Source of the DNA: Candidatus Kapaibacterium sp.
GTDB taxonomy: Bacteria > Bacteroidota > Ignavibacteria > Kapaibacteriales > UBA2268
DNA length: 64,000 nt
Direction: 5' to 3'
Assembly: GCA_013414795.1 (NCBI GenBank)
Contig: CP058732.1
Span: 1,711,950 to 1,775,949, forward strand
The notes below the pieces were generated by a model. That model did no database searches. It saw only the letters and a program-made list of their open reading frames with translations, and was not told where the DNA came from. The position numbers were made by a program, and so were the translations under genes. Numbering within the stretch: position 1 is the first letter of the stretch; each line of letters starts with the position of its first letter. This document shows positions 1 to 8,252 of this stretch, one piece after another.

Positions 1-333
1 TTCTGTAAAAACATCATTATCAAAAAGAGTTTCTTGATTAATTCTTTGTTTTGCAATTTCTGCGATTTGGGGTAAAAGTTCAATTCCAATTCCATTTCTA
101 CTTAATCTTTTACATTCGATCAATGTTGTTCCACTCCCCAAAAAGGTATCTAAAATGACATCCCCTTTTCGAGTAAAGCGTCTCATAAGTTGATTTGGAA
201 TTTGTGGGATAAAATTTCCGTGATAGTCACCGCGGTGGGAACCAGTCTTATCTCTTTCGCCGAAAATCCACAAACTATCGGTGATTATATCTTCATATTC
301 TTTCCAATTTTAAAGATTTAAATCGTTTATCAT
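1..333 (-). pseudogene. DNA adenine/cytosine-N4 methyltransferase, N-terminal part, interrupted by an in-frame stop; runs off the left edge
   Basis: Reading the minus strand from an ATG at 333-331 gives MINDLNL, then TAA at 312-310, then an open frame to the window edge (NWKEYEDI...). The open part holds the SAM-binding motif I (DTFLGSGTT, about residue 61) and the IECKRLxRNGIGIE stretch typical of restriction-modification type N4/N6 amino-methyltransferases; the DPPY catalytic motif would lie beyond position 1. Changing the stop to AAA would give LKNW, which looks like the family N-terminus, so a single T-to-A difference explains the break. Either this is a decaying gene, the base is a sequencing error, or translation starts downstream (for example TTG in DSLW). 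The family assignment is confident; the functional state is not. Confidence 0.75.
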
Positions 334-417
334 TGAAAATTGGTAGTATTAAATTTCTAAATTAAAAATATTTAACAACTAATAAAGATAAAATGAGGGA
401 GAAAAATATATTTTTTG

Positions 418-507
418 CGGAGAGGGCGAGATTCGAACTCGCGGTAGAGGTTTTACCCCTACGACGGTTTAGCAAACCGTTGCCTTCAGCCACTCGGCCA
501 CCTCTCC
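418..507 (-). tRNA. tRNA-Ser(GCU)
   Basis: The minus strand folds as a class II tRNA. The acceptor stem GGAGAGG pairs with CCTCTCC, there is a long variable arm, the T loop is TTCGAAT, and the anticodon loop is TTGCTAA with anticodon GCU between CGGTT and AACCG. The discriminator base is G, as expected for serine tRNAs. CCA is not encoded. It reads AGC/AGU codons. Confidence 0.97.
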
Positions 508-518
508 TTAAATCAATG

Positions 519-550
519 CAAAATTATGTAATTTTTTTCTATTAACCAAA
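519..550 (-). promoter_or_regulatory. Bacteroidota-type promoter of tRNA-Ser
   Basis: On the minus strand a -33 TTTG (550-547) is separated by 20 bases from a -7 octamer TAATTTTG (526-519), which lies 11 bases before the tRNA. This matches the known Bacteroidota sigma-A consensus TTTG-N19/20-TAnnTTTG. Confidence 0.75.
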
Positions 551-597
551 TCTATTTTTAAAATCAATTAAATCTTTATTATTTCCCTTTTTTTTCT

Positions 598-605
598 TAA
601 TTTTG
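598..605 (+). promoter_or_regulatory. -7 box TAATTTTG upstream of rpmB
   Basis: Exact TAATTTTG 20 bases before the rpmB ATG, with a near-match -33 element TTTA (575-578) at 19-base spacing. It is the same octamer as upstream of both tRNA genes, hslU, smc and others in the window. Confidence 0.6.
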
Positions 606-625
606 CTTTTTTAGTTGGTGTGAAA

Positions 626-853
626 ATGGCAAGAGTTTGTGTAATCACTGGAAAAAAACCTTTAACGGGGAACAATGTCTCGCACGCAAATAACAGAACC
701 CGAAGACGTTTTCTCCCCAATTTACAATGGAAAAAGTTCTGGATTCCCGAACAGAAACGCTGGATAAGATTGCGTGTTTCCACTCAAGCGATTAAAACAA
801 TTGATAAGCGAGGAATTACATCTGTTCTTAAAGAAGCGGGTATCCTTAAATAA
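626..853 (+). CDS. rpmB: 50S ribosomal protein L28
   Basis: Structural protein of the large ribosomal subunit, 75 residues, the usual size. It opens with [12 protein letters not shown] and carries the family signature [15 protein letters not shown], where the arginine-rich run contacts rRNA, and ends KEAGI. The ATG at 626 is chosen over an in-frame GTG at 620 because L28 proteins begin at MA(R/K)xC. There is one cysteine, so it is not the zinc-ribbon form with paired CxxC motifs. It has its own promoter and a strong terminator, so it appears monocistronic; rpmG, often adjacent elsewhere, is not next to it. Confidence 0.96.
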   Translation: MARVCVITGKKPLTGNNVSHANNRTRRRFLPNLQWKKFWIPEQKRWIRLRVSTQAIKTIDKRGITSVLKEAGILK

Positions 854-882
854 CTTCTTTCTTAATCATCTTTAAACTTCGT

Positions 883-915
883 AACCTGTCAAATAACTTG
901 ACAGGTTATTTTTTT
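883..915 (+). terminator. Intrinsic terminator after rpmB
   Basis: A perfect 10-bp stem AACCTGTCAA / TTGACAGGTT with a 5-base loop (ATAAC), followed by a run of T. Confidence 0.9.
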
Positions 916-962
916 CAAAAACTTTTTCATAATTTTATATTACCTTATTTTGAGAAATTTTA

Positions 963-2639
963 ATGAAAGCAAAGAACGTGGTTTGGTTTACTTTAATTAT
1001 TATGGCGTTAATAGGTACAAGTTGCAGAAGTCCAAAGCCTATTTCGGAAAACTTTTCTTTTTATTCAGATGTCTATACTCTCTACACAAAAGCAAACGAA
1101 TTCGACACAAACACAAAAAAATATATTAAAAACAAGTATCTTGTCGACTTGCTGGTTAATGCAAGTAAGAATGAACAACTTGGCTTATATCATCAAGCAA
1201 TAGTAGACTTGCTCGACGCTCTTCGTTTTGATACTTCAAAAGTAATTCTCTTTGGACTTGCCCGTAACTTCTATTTTATCGAAAAGTATACCCTTGCTTT
1301 CGACTACGGCATTCGTTCCTATTTGTTAGATTCTAATTTCATTCCAACAATCGAACTACTGGCTTGGACTCTTTTAGAACGAAATCAATTCAAAGAAGCA
1401 ATTTTTTTCTCGAATCGTTTAATAAAACTAAAAGGTAGAAACCTAACACAAAATGACTTGAAATTGCATTTAAATATTCTTGACAGACTTGATAACACTT
1501 ATAAATCCTCGATAGATTTTTTAACATCGATTCAAGAGCCCAAATTTGAAGATTTTATTAATTCTCAACTTATTTATTATTATTTTCTTAACAATGATAC
1601 TAACAACATCATCAACGTTGTCGAAAAGATTTTTTCAAATAAAGAGAAAATTCAAGATGAAAGGTACATTCTTTTGGACTTGTACATTAGAAACCTTATA
1701 AACAAAGGCGAATATCAAAAGGCTTTACAGAAATTCGAAGAATTGTCAGAAAGAACTTCCTCCGAAAACAACTTAAAACTTTGCGACATTTTCATTCAAA
1801 ACCTCAAGAGAATAGACTCTACAAATCCTGGATTTATAAAGGAGTTCGATGGTCTTATAAATAGAAAATATCAGAATGATTTTAGATTTCATTTCAAGTT
1901 GCTTCAAATGTACTTTATTCTTGATGATACCTCCAAAGTTTATTCCATTTCCAATAAAATATTGAGTAATGACAATATTGACCTCGAAACATTAATCAAT
2001 GTTTCTTACATTCTATATTACAATTTGAAATTAAAAAACGAGGCAATACAAAAATTTCAAAGTTTCAAATTTAAGTTTTTGGATGAACCGATTTTTTACA
2101 ATGTTCTTGGCGAATTCTATGTAAACAACAAAGAATATGCTTTGGCAGAAAATGCATTTCTTAAGTCTTTGCAACTGGATTCGAATAATTATCAAACATA
2201 CTCAAATCTTGCTTGGTTATATTCAGAAACAGAAGAATGGGACAAGTCCGACTCATTGTATATGCGTAGTCTGGAATTATTCCCCGATAACCCAATCACA
2301 CTTAACAATTTCGCATACTCATTAATACAACGAGGCAAAAATTTAAACTATGCTGGTAAATTAATCGAAAAAGCAATAAAGTTGCGACCAGACGACCCCA
2401 ATCTGTTAGACACATACGGATGGTACTTCTACAAGATAAATGATTTTGAAAAAGCAAAAGAATACATTGAAAAATCTATTTCTTTGGACAGCAGCAGAGC
2501 GGAACCGTTTTTGCATTTAAGTTTAATATTGCGTAAATTAGGAAGAGAAGAAGAGGCAAATTACAACTTTGAAAAGGCTATTTCAATTGATCCAAACAAT
2601 AAAGAAATTTTGCAAGAACTTGAAAGACAAAAAAAATAA
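963..2639 (+). CDS. TPR-repeat lipoprotein
   Basis: A 558-residue predicted outer-membrane or periplasmic lipoprotein. A short hydrophobic signal ends in the lipobox IGTSC (Cys21). The rest is helical TPR-like repeat. The clearest units lie in the last 200 residues (for example AENAFLKSLQLDSNNYQTYSNLA and AKEYIEKSISLDSS), and the middle is more divergent. TPR proteins act as protein-binding scaffolds; no catalytic motif is visible. It lies 9 bases upstream of motA on the same strand, so it is probably cotranscribed with the stator genes and could serve in envelope assembly or motility. The exact partner is unknown. Confidence 0.8.
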   Translation: MKAKNVVWFTLIIMALIGTSCRSPKPISENFSFYSDVYTLYTKANEFDTNTKKYIKNKYLVDLLVNASKNEQLGLYHQAIVDLLDALRFDTSKVILFGLARNFYFIEKYTLAFDYGIRSYLLDSNFIPTIELLAWTLLERNQFKEAIFFSNRLIKLKGRNLTQNDLKLHLNILDRLDNTYKSSIDFLTSIQEPKFEDFINSQLIYYYFLNNDTNNIINVVEKIFSNKEKIQDERYILLDLYIRNLINKGEYQKALQKFEELSERTSSENNLKLCDIFIQNLKRIDSTNPGFIKEFDGLINRKYQNDFRFHFKLLQMYFILDDTSKVYSISNKILSNDNIDLETLINVSYILYYNLKLKNEAIQKFQSFKFKFLDEPIFYNVLGEFYVNNKEYALAENAFLKSLQLDSNNYQTYSNLAWLYSETEEWDKSDSLYMRSLELFPDNPITLNNFAYSLIQRGKNLNYAGKLIEKAIKLRPDDPNLLDTYGWYFYKINDFEKAKEYIEKSISLDSSRAEPFLHLSLILRKLGREEEANYNFEKAISIDPNNKEILQELERQKK

Positions 2640-2648
2640 AGGTGAACA

Positions 2649-3503
2649 ATGTTTGTAATTGTTGGCGCAGTTGTTGTTCTTTTTTCTATTGTTGGCGGGT
2701 TAGTGATAGCTGGGGGCAATCCTTTGGCTTTGATAGTTCCCGCGGAATATATAATTATTGGCGGAGCTGCTCTCGGTTCGCTTTTAATAGCTAATCCCTT
2801 GCCCACTCTGAAAAGAATTATCGCTGGCGTATTAGGTACACTCAAAGGTCCAAAAGTTAACAAAGCCGCATATATTGAACTTTTACAATTACTTTACGAG
2901 TTATTTCAATTTGCAAAAAGAGAAGGACTAATTGCAATCGAGTCACATATCGAAAACCCCGAGCAAAGTTCAATTTTTTCGAAATACCCAACTTTTCTCG
3001 CCAACAAACCTGCTGTTGAATTTTTAACTGATACTTTGAAAGTTGTCCTAAGTGGTGGTGTCCCCGCCCATGATTTGGAAGAACTTATGGACATAGACAT
3101 TGAAAATATTTTAGAAGAAGAGCAAGTACCAGCCCAATCACTTCAAACTCTTGCCGAAGCATTTCCAGGGCTTGGTATTGTTGCCGCAGTTATGGGTATC
3201 ATAGTTACAATGGCTTCTGTAAGTGAAGGAGCGGAGGCAGTAGGTCATCACGTGGCGTCAGCCCTGGTTGGGACATTTCTCGGTGTGTTAATGTGCTATG
3301 GAATTATAGGCCCAATTGCTTCTATTATGAACAAAATTGTCCAAAAAGAAATGAAATATCTACAAACAATTAAAGCCGCTCTTCTTGCTTTCGCAAAAGG
3401 TGCTCCTGCCTCTGTTGCAATTGAATATGGACGACGTTCAATCGATCCAGAAAACCGTCCAAGTTTCCAAGAAACAGAGCAAGCGATAAAACAAGCAAGA
3501 TAA
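2649..3503 (+). CDS. motA: Flagellar motor stator protein MotA
   Basis: Inner-membrane subunit of the proton-driven stator that turns the flagellar rotor. It has 284 residues and four membrane segments: two at the N-terminus (about 1-50) and two after the cytoplasmic loop (about 173-225). The family prolines fall at Pro173 (FPGLGIVAAVMG) and Pro222 (GPIASIM). The cytoplasmic rotor-contact charges are present as Lys90/Arg91 and Glu98. An RBS-like AAAGGTG precedes the ATG. It is followed 13 bases later by motB. Flagellar structural genes are not in the window, so whether it drives a flagellum here is inferred. Confidence 0.94.
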   Translation: MFVIVGAVVVLFSIVGGLVIAGGNPLALIVPAEYIIIGGAALGSLLIANPLPTLKRIIAGVLGTLKGPKVNKAAYIELLQLLYELFQFAKREGLIAIESHIENPEQSSIFSKYPTFLANKPAVEFLTDTLKVVLSGGVPAHDLEELMDIDIENILEEEQVPAQSLQTLAEAFPGLGIVAAVMGIIVTMASVSEGAEAVGHHVASALVGTFLGVLMCYGIIGPIASIMNKIVQKEMKYLQTIKAALLAFAKGAPASVAIEYGRRSIDPENRPSFQETEQAIKQAR

Positions 3504-3516
3504 ATAAGAGGTCAAT

Positions 3517-4437
3517 ATGGCGAATGAAGAACAAAAACACAAAGAAGAGCCTATAATAATAAAAAAGAAGAAAGGTCATCATGGACACGCTGCTCATGGT
3601 GGTTCCTGGAAAGTTGCCTATGCAGATTTCGTTACGGCTATGATGGCTTTCTTTATTGTAATGTGGATCCTCGGACAAAGCGAACAAATTCGACAAATGG
3701 TTTCTGCTTATTTCAAAGACCCAGGAGCATTCAACTTTATTACTGGTAAAAGAACAGTACCTATTAAAATAGATGTTTTCGAAAATCCCGAAACCGGAAA
3801 AGGCGAAGGAAAAGAAAAGCATCAATTTACTTTCTTTCTCCCACCCGAGCAACAGGATACTCTTGCCGAAAAGGTTTCTGAAAAATTAAAACGCCAAGCT
3901 ATACAGGATAGCATTAAAGCAGTCGAAAGAGTGAAATCCGTGGCAGAAGAATTTAAGCAAATAATACAAGAATCTGCCAATAAACTACCAAAAATCAAAG
4001 ATCTAATGAATTCAATCGAATTCGAACTTACCAAAGAAGGATTAAGAATTGAATTGATTGAATCCAAAGAATCAGTGTTTTTTGAAATTGGTAGTGCAAA
4101 ACTAAAACCCGAGGCTCGCGAAGTGCTTGCTACATTAGCAAAAGAAATCGGTAAACTCCCCAACAATGTCGAGGTTGAAGGACATACCGACAGTCGACAA
4201 TATGCCAAAGGAGCAAGTTATACAAATTGGGAACTTTCTGCCGATAGAGCAAATGCAGCCCGAAAGGTTCTTGAAGAAAATGGTTTATGGGAAGGTCAGA
4301 TAGTTCGAGTAACCGGGTTCGCCGACAAGAAATTGAAATATCCCGAAAATCCATTTGATTTCCGTAACAGAAGAACTTCAATTTTGATCAAAAACATTAG
4401 TACTCAAGAAATTTTGGAAAACTATGTAAAAAAGTGA
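3517..4437 (+). CDS. motB: Flagellar motor stator protein MotB
   Basis: Peptidoglycan-anchoring half of the stator, 306 residues. A Lys/His-rich cytoplasmic tail leads into the single transmembrane helix with the MotB signature WKVAYADFVTAMMAFF; Asp37 corresponds to the proton-binding Asp32 of E. coli MotB. A coiled linker follows (about 95-165), then an OmpA-like peptidoglycan-binding domain (about 185-300) with EVEGHTDS and FRNRRTSI. A clean GAGGT ribosome site precedes the ATG. Its stop overlaps a possible GTG start of the next gene, suggesting translational coupling. Confidence 0.94.
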   Translation: MANEEQKHKEEPIIIKKKKGHHGHAAHGGSWKVAYADFVTAMMAFFIVMWILGQSEQIRQMVSAYFKDPGAFNFITGKRTVPIKIDVFENPETGKGEGKEKHQFTFFLPPEQQDTLAEKVSEKLKRQAIQDSIKAVERVKSVAEEFKQIIQESANKLPKIKDLMNSIEFELTKEGLRIELIESKESVFFEIGSAKLKPEAREVLATLAKEIGKLPNNVEVEGHTDSRQYAKGASYTNWELSADRANAARKVLEENGLWEGQIVRVTGFADKKLKYPENPFDFRNRRTSILIKNISTQEILENYVKK

Positions 4438-4442
4438 ATACT

Positions 4443-5639
4443 ATGGAAAATTTAAACTTTCTTGTTGTAGATGACGACAAATCCACTATCTCTAACATTA
4501 GAGCAATTCTTTCTAAAGCATTTCCAAACGCGGGGCTATTAATAGCTTTCAATGGAAAAGAAGCCTGGGAACTTCTTCAAAAAAATAAATTAGATATCGT
4601 CATTGCCGACTACGACCTACCAGAAATTAATGGACTGGATCTCTGTCAAAAAATCCGTGCAAGCAAATCGTTAAGACATATTTACTTCATTATGATTACA
4701 GGGTACATTGATAAAGAATTAAAAATAAAAGCGCTTGAAAATTGTGTCGATGATTTCATTAATGAACCATTTGAATACGATGACTTTATTTCTCGTCTGA
4801 GAGCTGGGGTTCGTGTTCTAAAACTCCAGCAACAAGTAGTTGAGGAAAATAAACTATTATCTGAACTTGCACAGGCATTGGAAAAGCAAATTTCAGATAT
4901 CAAGTACTTAACTACGAAAGTCATCAGTTTGAGAATGCCCTTTGCCGCAGAATTATCGAAAAAAGTTGCAAACGGAGCAGTTTGGATTGCAAAACTTACA
5001 TCAAATTTCGATGAAGAGGAATTGCAAGACATCGAATTTGCTTCTTCACTTGTTTATGTTGGGAAGTTGTGTTTACCGGATGAACTTATTGAAAAGCCCG
5101 TGATGACAAATGGTTCCATAACCCATCAACTAATGTGTCAAGTCCCCTTGAAAGCGAAAGAGCTTTTGGAAAATATTGGCACTTTTAAAAATATTGCAAA
5201 TATTATTTTCCACATTTGGGAGAACTTCGATGGTAGCGGGATTCCGAAGAAACTGCAATCTTGGCAAATACCCGCCCAATCGAGAATAATTCGAGTTGTT
5301 TTAGATTTCGAGGAATTAAGAACTTTTAAGAAAATTTCTGCAGACGAGGCACTTGAGCAAATTAAGAAAGAATCCAGAAGACTCTACGACCCTAAAGTTG
5401 TTCTTTTTTTGGAACAGTTCCTTTTGCAATATCGCGAACTCGAGGGCAGTATAAACGAAAAACCGGTACAACTTCAAGATTTAAAAGAAGGCTTGATTAT
5501 TTCACGGGATGTTTACACCTACTCTGGTTTGAAACTTCTTCCGGCTGGGGTTATTTTAAATCAAAAGTTAATCGAAATGATTTTGTCACACAACACAACT
5601 GACCCAATAATTGGAAATATCTGGACAAAGATTAATTAA
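4443..5639 (+). CDS. Receiver-domain protein with a degenerate HD-GYP domain
   Basis: An N-terminal CheY-like receiver has the acidic pocket VVDDD (Asp10/11), a phosphoacceptor Asp56 (IADYDLP) and Thr86, but the invariant lysine before the last proline is Glu108 (NEPF where KPF is usual). The rest aligns to HD-GYP cyclic-di-GMP phosphodiesterases by the frame GKLCLPDELIEKP and ENFDGSGIPKKL. The metal-binding residues are replaced: HD by VY, the HH pair by IW, and the VaD aspartate by L. It is therefore probably a phosphorylation- or c-di-GMP-responsive binding protein rather than an enzyme. Start: ATG at 4443 preferred; GTG at 4434 overlaps the motB stop. Operonic with motAB, so motor control is a reasonable guess. 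Confidence 0.8.
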   Translation: MENLNFLVVDDDKSTISNIRAILSKAFPNAGLLIAFNGKEAWELLQKNKLDIVIADYDLPEINGLDLCQKIRASKSLRHIYFIMITGYIDKELKIKALENCVDDFINEPFEYDDFISRLRAGVRVLKLQQQVVEENKLLSELAQALEKQISDIKYLTTKVISLRMPFAAELSKKVANGAVWIAKLTSNFDEEELQDIEFASSLVYVGKLCLPDELIEKPVMTNGSITHQLMCQVPLKAKELLENIGTFKNIANIIFHIWENFDGSGIPKKLQSWQIPAQSRIIRVVLDFEELRTFKKISADEALEQIKKESRRLYDPKVVLFLEQFLLQYRELEGSINEKPVQLQDLKEGLIISRDVYTYSGLKLLPAGVILNQKLIEMILSHNTTDPIIGNIWTKIN

Positions 5640-6007
5640 TTGAATTTCGAAACCGTTTCCGTTCCCTTAATTTTAGTTTTAATTTCTGGCACTTTTCTTC
5701 CTTTGTCCATTATGTGCAAAATTGCCAAAATTGGATGATGAAATAACATTTTTGGTCCAGAAAAGCGCATAACTGTTCGAACTTTTTCTCGCATTTCCTT
5801 TTTGTAACAATGGATGGGACATTTATTGCAAACAGGTTTTTCATCACTAAATGGACAATTATCAACTCTTTGTAAAGCATAATTTAACAATTCCGTACAT
5901 TCGTTGCACAACTCTCCATTAGTGCTGTGAATTTTGTTACAGTATAAACGAATCATTTTTTCAATAGTAACTTTCTCTCGAAAAAGTCTATCGAAAAATA
6001 TTTTCAT
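5636..6007 (-). CDS. YgbA-type protein (nitrous oxide-stimulated promoter family)
   Basis: About 123 residues, Cys-rich, of the family named for NO-responsive expression of E. coli ygbA. The diagnostic segment is CPFSDEKPVCNKCPIHCYK followed by a basic RxVMRFSGPKML and HPILAILH. The clustered cysteines suggest metal or Fe-S binding; the biochemical role is not established. The ATG at 6007 is chosen; the in-frame codon further upstream is TTG. The gene converges on and overlaps the 3' end of the plus-strand receiver gene by four bases. A TAATTTTG box lies upstream. Confidence 0.85.
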   Translation of the reverse strand: MKIFFDRLFREKVTIEKMIRLYCNKIHSTNGELCNECTELLNYALQRVDNCPFSDEKPVCNKCPIHCYKKEMREKVRTVMRFSGPKMLFHHPILAILHIMDKGRKVPEIKTKIKGTETVSKFN

Positions 6008-6030
6008 AAGCAAGAATAATTGTCAAACAG

Positions 6031-6038
6031 CAAAATTA
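6031..6038 (-). promoter_or_regulatory. -7 box TAATTTTG upstream of the ygbA-like gene
   Basis: Exact TAATTTTG on the minus strand, 23 bases before the ATG. No clear -33 TTTG is seen at the expected distance. Confidence 0.5.
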
Positions 6039-6178
6039 AGATTTTTTTGTCTTTTTTAAATTGTGATGTTTACTTTTCTTTTGAGACTTTGTATTGAAGG
6101 TGTGGCTATCATTTCATTTCTTTTGGAAATTTCTTTTGAGTAGTTTGGTTCTTGATTTTCAAGGTAGGACTTATAAAC

Positions 6179-6736
6179 TTAGGTGAGTTTATTTTGAGGT
6201 TTGGTCTTTTCTTCGGTCAGTTTTGCACGCATTTGTGCTTCAATATTCGAGGCTTGTTGTGCCACACTCCTATCCTGTGGCGACGGGTCTGCAGGAGCCA
6301 GGGCAGCTCGCCGAACCTGTTGCATCTTCTGGATAGCACCTTCTGGGTCGTCGGGATTGACGCTCATATCAATTTTGACTTCACCACCAACAGCATACTG
6401 TTTGCCGTCTGGTCCAATTTCGTAGGTATAATTTGCGCCTCCTCTGACTAATCCCCCACCAGCCGCAAGATGTGCCATTTCATGGGCACGCACCTTGGCA
6501 TCTATCCTTTTTAACTCTTCTACCCTTTTTTGTTCTTCCGGTGAAAGTTCCTTTTTCCCAAACCTTTCAGTTTTTTGTTCCCCTTTGGAGGATTGATTTA
6601 ATTGAACTGTATCCTTTGTTTTAAAAATTAATTGGTTATTATTATTATTTTTTGAAAAAATATTTTTTTCCACACTACCTTCAATTTGGTAGTAAGTGGA
6701 AGAAGAGTTTGAAAATTCTACTCCTCTTATATCCAT
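6179..6736 (-). CDS. Putative metalloprotease, CJM1_0395/SprA-related family
   Basis: 185 residues. The N-terminal third is low-complexity and Asn/Ser/Lys rich. The C-terminal two-thirds hold the family core: ELKRIDAKVRAHEMAHLAAGG, with a zincin-like HExxH (HEMAH), then YTYEIGPDGKQYAVGGEVKID and a Gln/Ala-rich helix (IQKMQQVRRAALAPADPSPQD). Members are annotated as putative metalloproteases from the motif; substrate and localisation are unknown and no signal peptide is visible. It sits 53 bases downstream of lpdA on the same strand, with no obvious functional link. Confidence 0.82.
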   Translation of the reverse strand: MDIRGVEFSNSSSTYYQIEGSVEKNIFSKNNNNNQLIFKTKDTVQLNQSSKGEQKTERFGKKELSPEEQKRVEELKRIDAKVRAHEMAHLAAGGGLVRGGANYTYEIGPDGKQYAVGGEVKIDMSVNPDDPEGAIQKMQQVRRAALAPADPSPQDRSVAQQASNIEAQMRAKLTEEKTKPQNKLT

Positions 6737-6789
6737 TAAATCATTTATTGTTACAATTTAATTATCGACTTAAAATTGAAAATCTTTAA

Positions 6790-8193
6790 TTAAATATTAG
6801 GTGATTCATTATAAGCAACTGCTGCCGCCTCCATTATCGCTTCGCTCAAAGTTGGATGGGGATGAATTGTCTTAATTATGCTATGGGCTGTTGCTTCAAG
6901 ATTCCTTGCCAATGTTAATTCCGCTATCATTTCGGTAACGTCGGGTCCAATCAAATGTGCTCCCAGGATTTCCCCATACTTATTGTCGATTACTAATTTA
7001 ACGAAACCACGAGCCTCTCCAATTCCATGCGCTTTACCATTTGCAGTGTATGGAAATTTCCCAACTCTTACATCAAATCCAGCCTCACGGGCTTCTTTTT
7101 CGGTCATTCCAACGCTGGCTACTTGTGGCTGACAATATGTACATCCTGGGATATTTTTATAATTTATTGGCACTGGATTGTGACCAGCAATTTTTTCGAC
7201 TGCAACAATACCTTCTGCCGAGGCTTTATGGGCAAGCCAAGGTGGTCCTGCAACATCCCCAATTGCATAAACGTTATTAACATTGGTTTGTAGAAACTCG
7301 TCCACCTTAATAAATCCTTTTTCGATTTGAACGCCAATTGTTTCAAGACCAATTCCTTCAAGATTTGCCTGAATACCAATCGCATTTAAAGCATAGTCAG
7401 CCGTTAATTTTTCCTCTTTGCCATCTTTTTTGGCGACAACGACTTCAACCTTTGCTCCAAGATTTTTGGCGGAAACTACACGAGTATTAGTCAAAATCTT
7501 AATTCCAGCCTTTTTGAAATGGCGTTCCAATTCCTTTGATATTTCTTCATCTTCTATGGGTAAAATCCTATCCATCATTTCAACAAGAGTAACTTTCGAA
7601 CCAAAAGCATTGAAGAAATAACTAAATTCCACCCCGATTGCCCCAGCACCCATAATGATGATTTCATTAGGAATTTCGGACAAAACCATCGCTTCTTTGC
7701 TTGTAATTATTCTTTTCCCATCTACTTCAATACCAGGAAACATTTTTGGTCTTGCTCCTGTCGCAATAATCGTATATTTTGTTCTTATCACATCAGTCAA
7801 TTTACCATCTTGGTCTACTACTTCAATAGTATTTGGATCTTTAAATCGCCCCCAGCCATTCACTAATTGAACTTTATATTTCTTAAACAAAAAAGAGACA
7901 CCATTAGACATACGATTCGCAACTTCACGACTTCTTTTAATCACAGCATTAAAATCAATGTCAAATTCTTTGATATTGAAGCCAAAGTTTTTGGATTCTT
8001 TAATAAAATTCATATATTCAGCGTTTTTCAAAAGAGCCTTTGTCGGAATGCAACCCCAATTTAAGCAAATTCCGCCAAGTTCACTTTTTTCAACACAGAT
8101 TGTTTTCAATCCCAATTGCGAAGCCCTTACAGCCGCAACATAACCACCAGGACCAGAACCAATTACAACAAGATCAGCACTATGATTATTCAT
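6790..8193 (-). CDS. lpdA: Dihydrolipoyl dehydrogenase
   Basis: FAD flavoprotein disulfide oxidoreductase that reoxidises dihydrolipoamide of 2-oxoacid dehydrogenase or glycine cleavage complexes with NAD. 467 residues from the chosen ATG, which has a GGGGAT ribosome site; an upstream in-frame Met at 8226 lacks one. It shows the FAD motif VIGSGPGGYVAA, the redox pair in GGICLNWGCIPTK (Cys43/Cys48), the NAD motif IMGAGAIGVEF, the second FAD site YAIGDVAG, and the dimer-interface active-site His-Glu in HPHPTLSE. No other complex subunit lies nearby, so the complex it serves cannot be assigned. Confidence 0.95.
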   Translation of the reverse strand: MNNHSADLVVIGSGPGGYVAAVRASQLGLKTICVEKSELGGICLNWGCIPTKALLKNAEYMNFIKESKNFGFNIKEFDIDFNAVIKRSREVANRMSNGVSFLFKKYKVQLVNGWGRFKDPNTIEVVDQDGKLTDVIRTKYTIIATGARPKMFPGIEVDGKRIITSKEAMVLSEIPNEIIIMGAGAIGVEFSYFFNAFGSKVTLVEMMDRILPIEDEEISKELERHFKKAGIKILTNTRVVSAKNLGAKVEVVVAKKDGKEEKLTADYALNAIGIQANLEGIGLETIGVQIEKGFIKVDEFLQTNVNNVYAIGDVAGPPWLAHKASAEGIVAVEKIAGHNPVPINYKNIPGCTYCQPQVASVGMTEKEAREAGFDVRVGKFPYTANGKAHGIGEARGFVKLVIDNKYGEILGAHLIGPDVTEMIAELTLARNLEATAHSIIKTIHPHPTLSEAIMEAAAVAYNESPNI

Positions 8194-8252
8194 AATATCC
8201 CCATTTTTGAATAATAAAAAAAACAAAGACGGAATTTATTTCATTCAATTTT

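Noticed and set aside
1-550. Mobile element or integration site at tRNA-Ser
   Set aside because: No integrase, direct repeat of the tRNA end or insertion sequence is visible; proximity of a methyltransferase alone is not enough.
568-783. Minus-strand frame antisense to rpmB
   Set aside because: It lies almost wholly over a confident L28 gene with no family resemblance and no ribosome site.
6039-6178. Possible gene or regulatory RNA between the ygbA-like and metalloprotease genes
   Set aside because: T-rich sequence with no strong hairpin; the plus-strand frame at 6152 is antisense to the metalloprotease gene.
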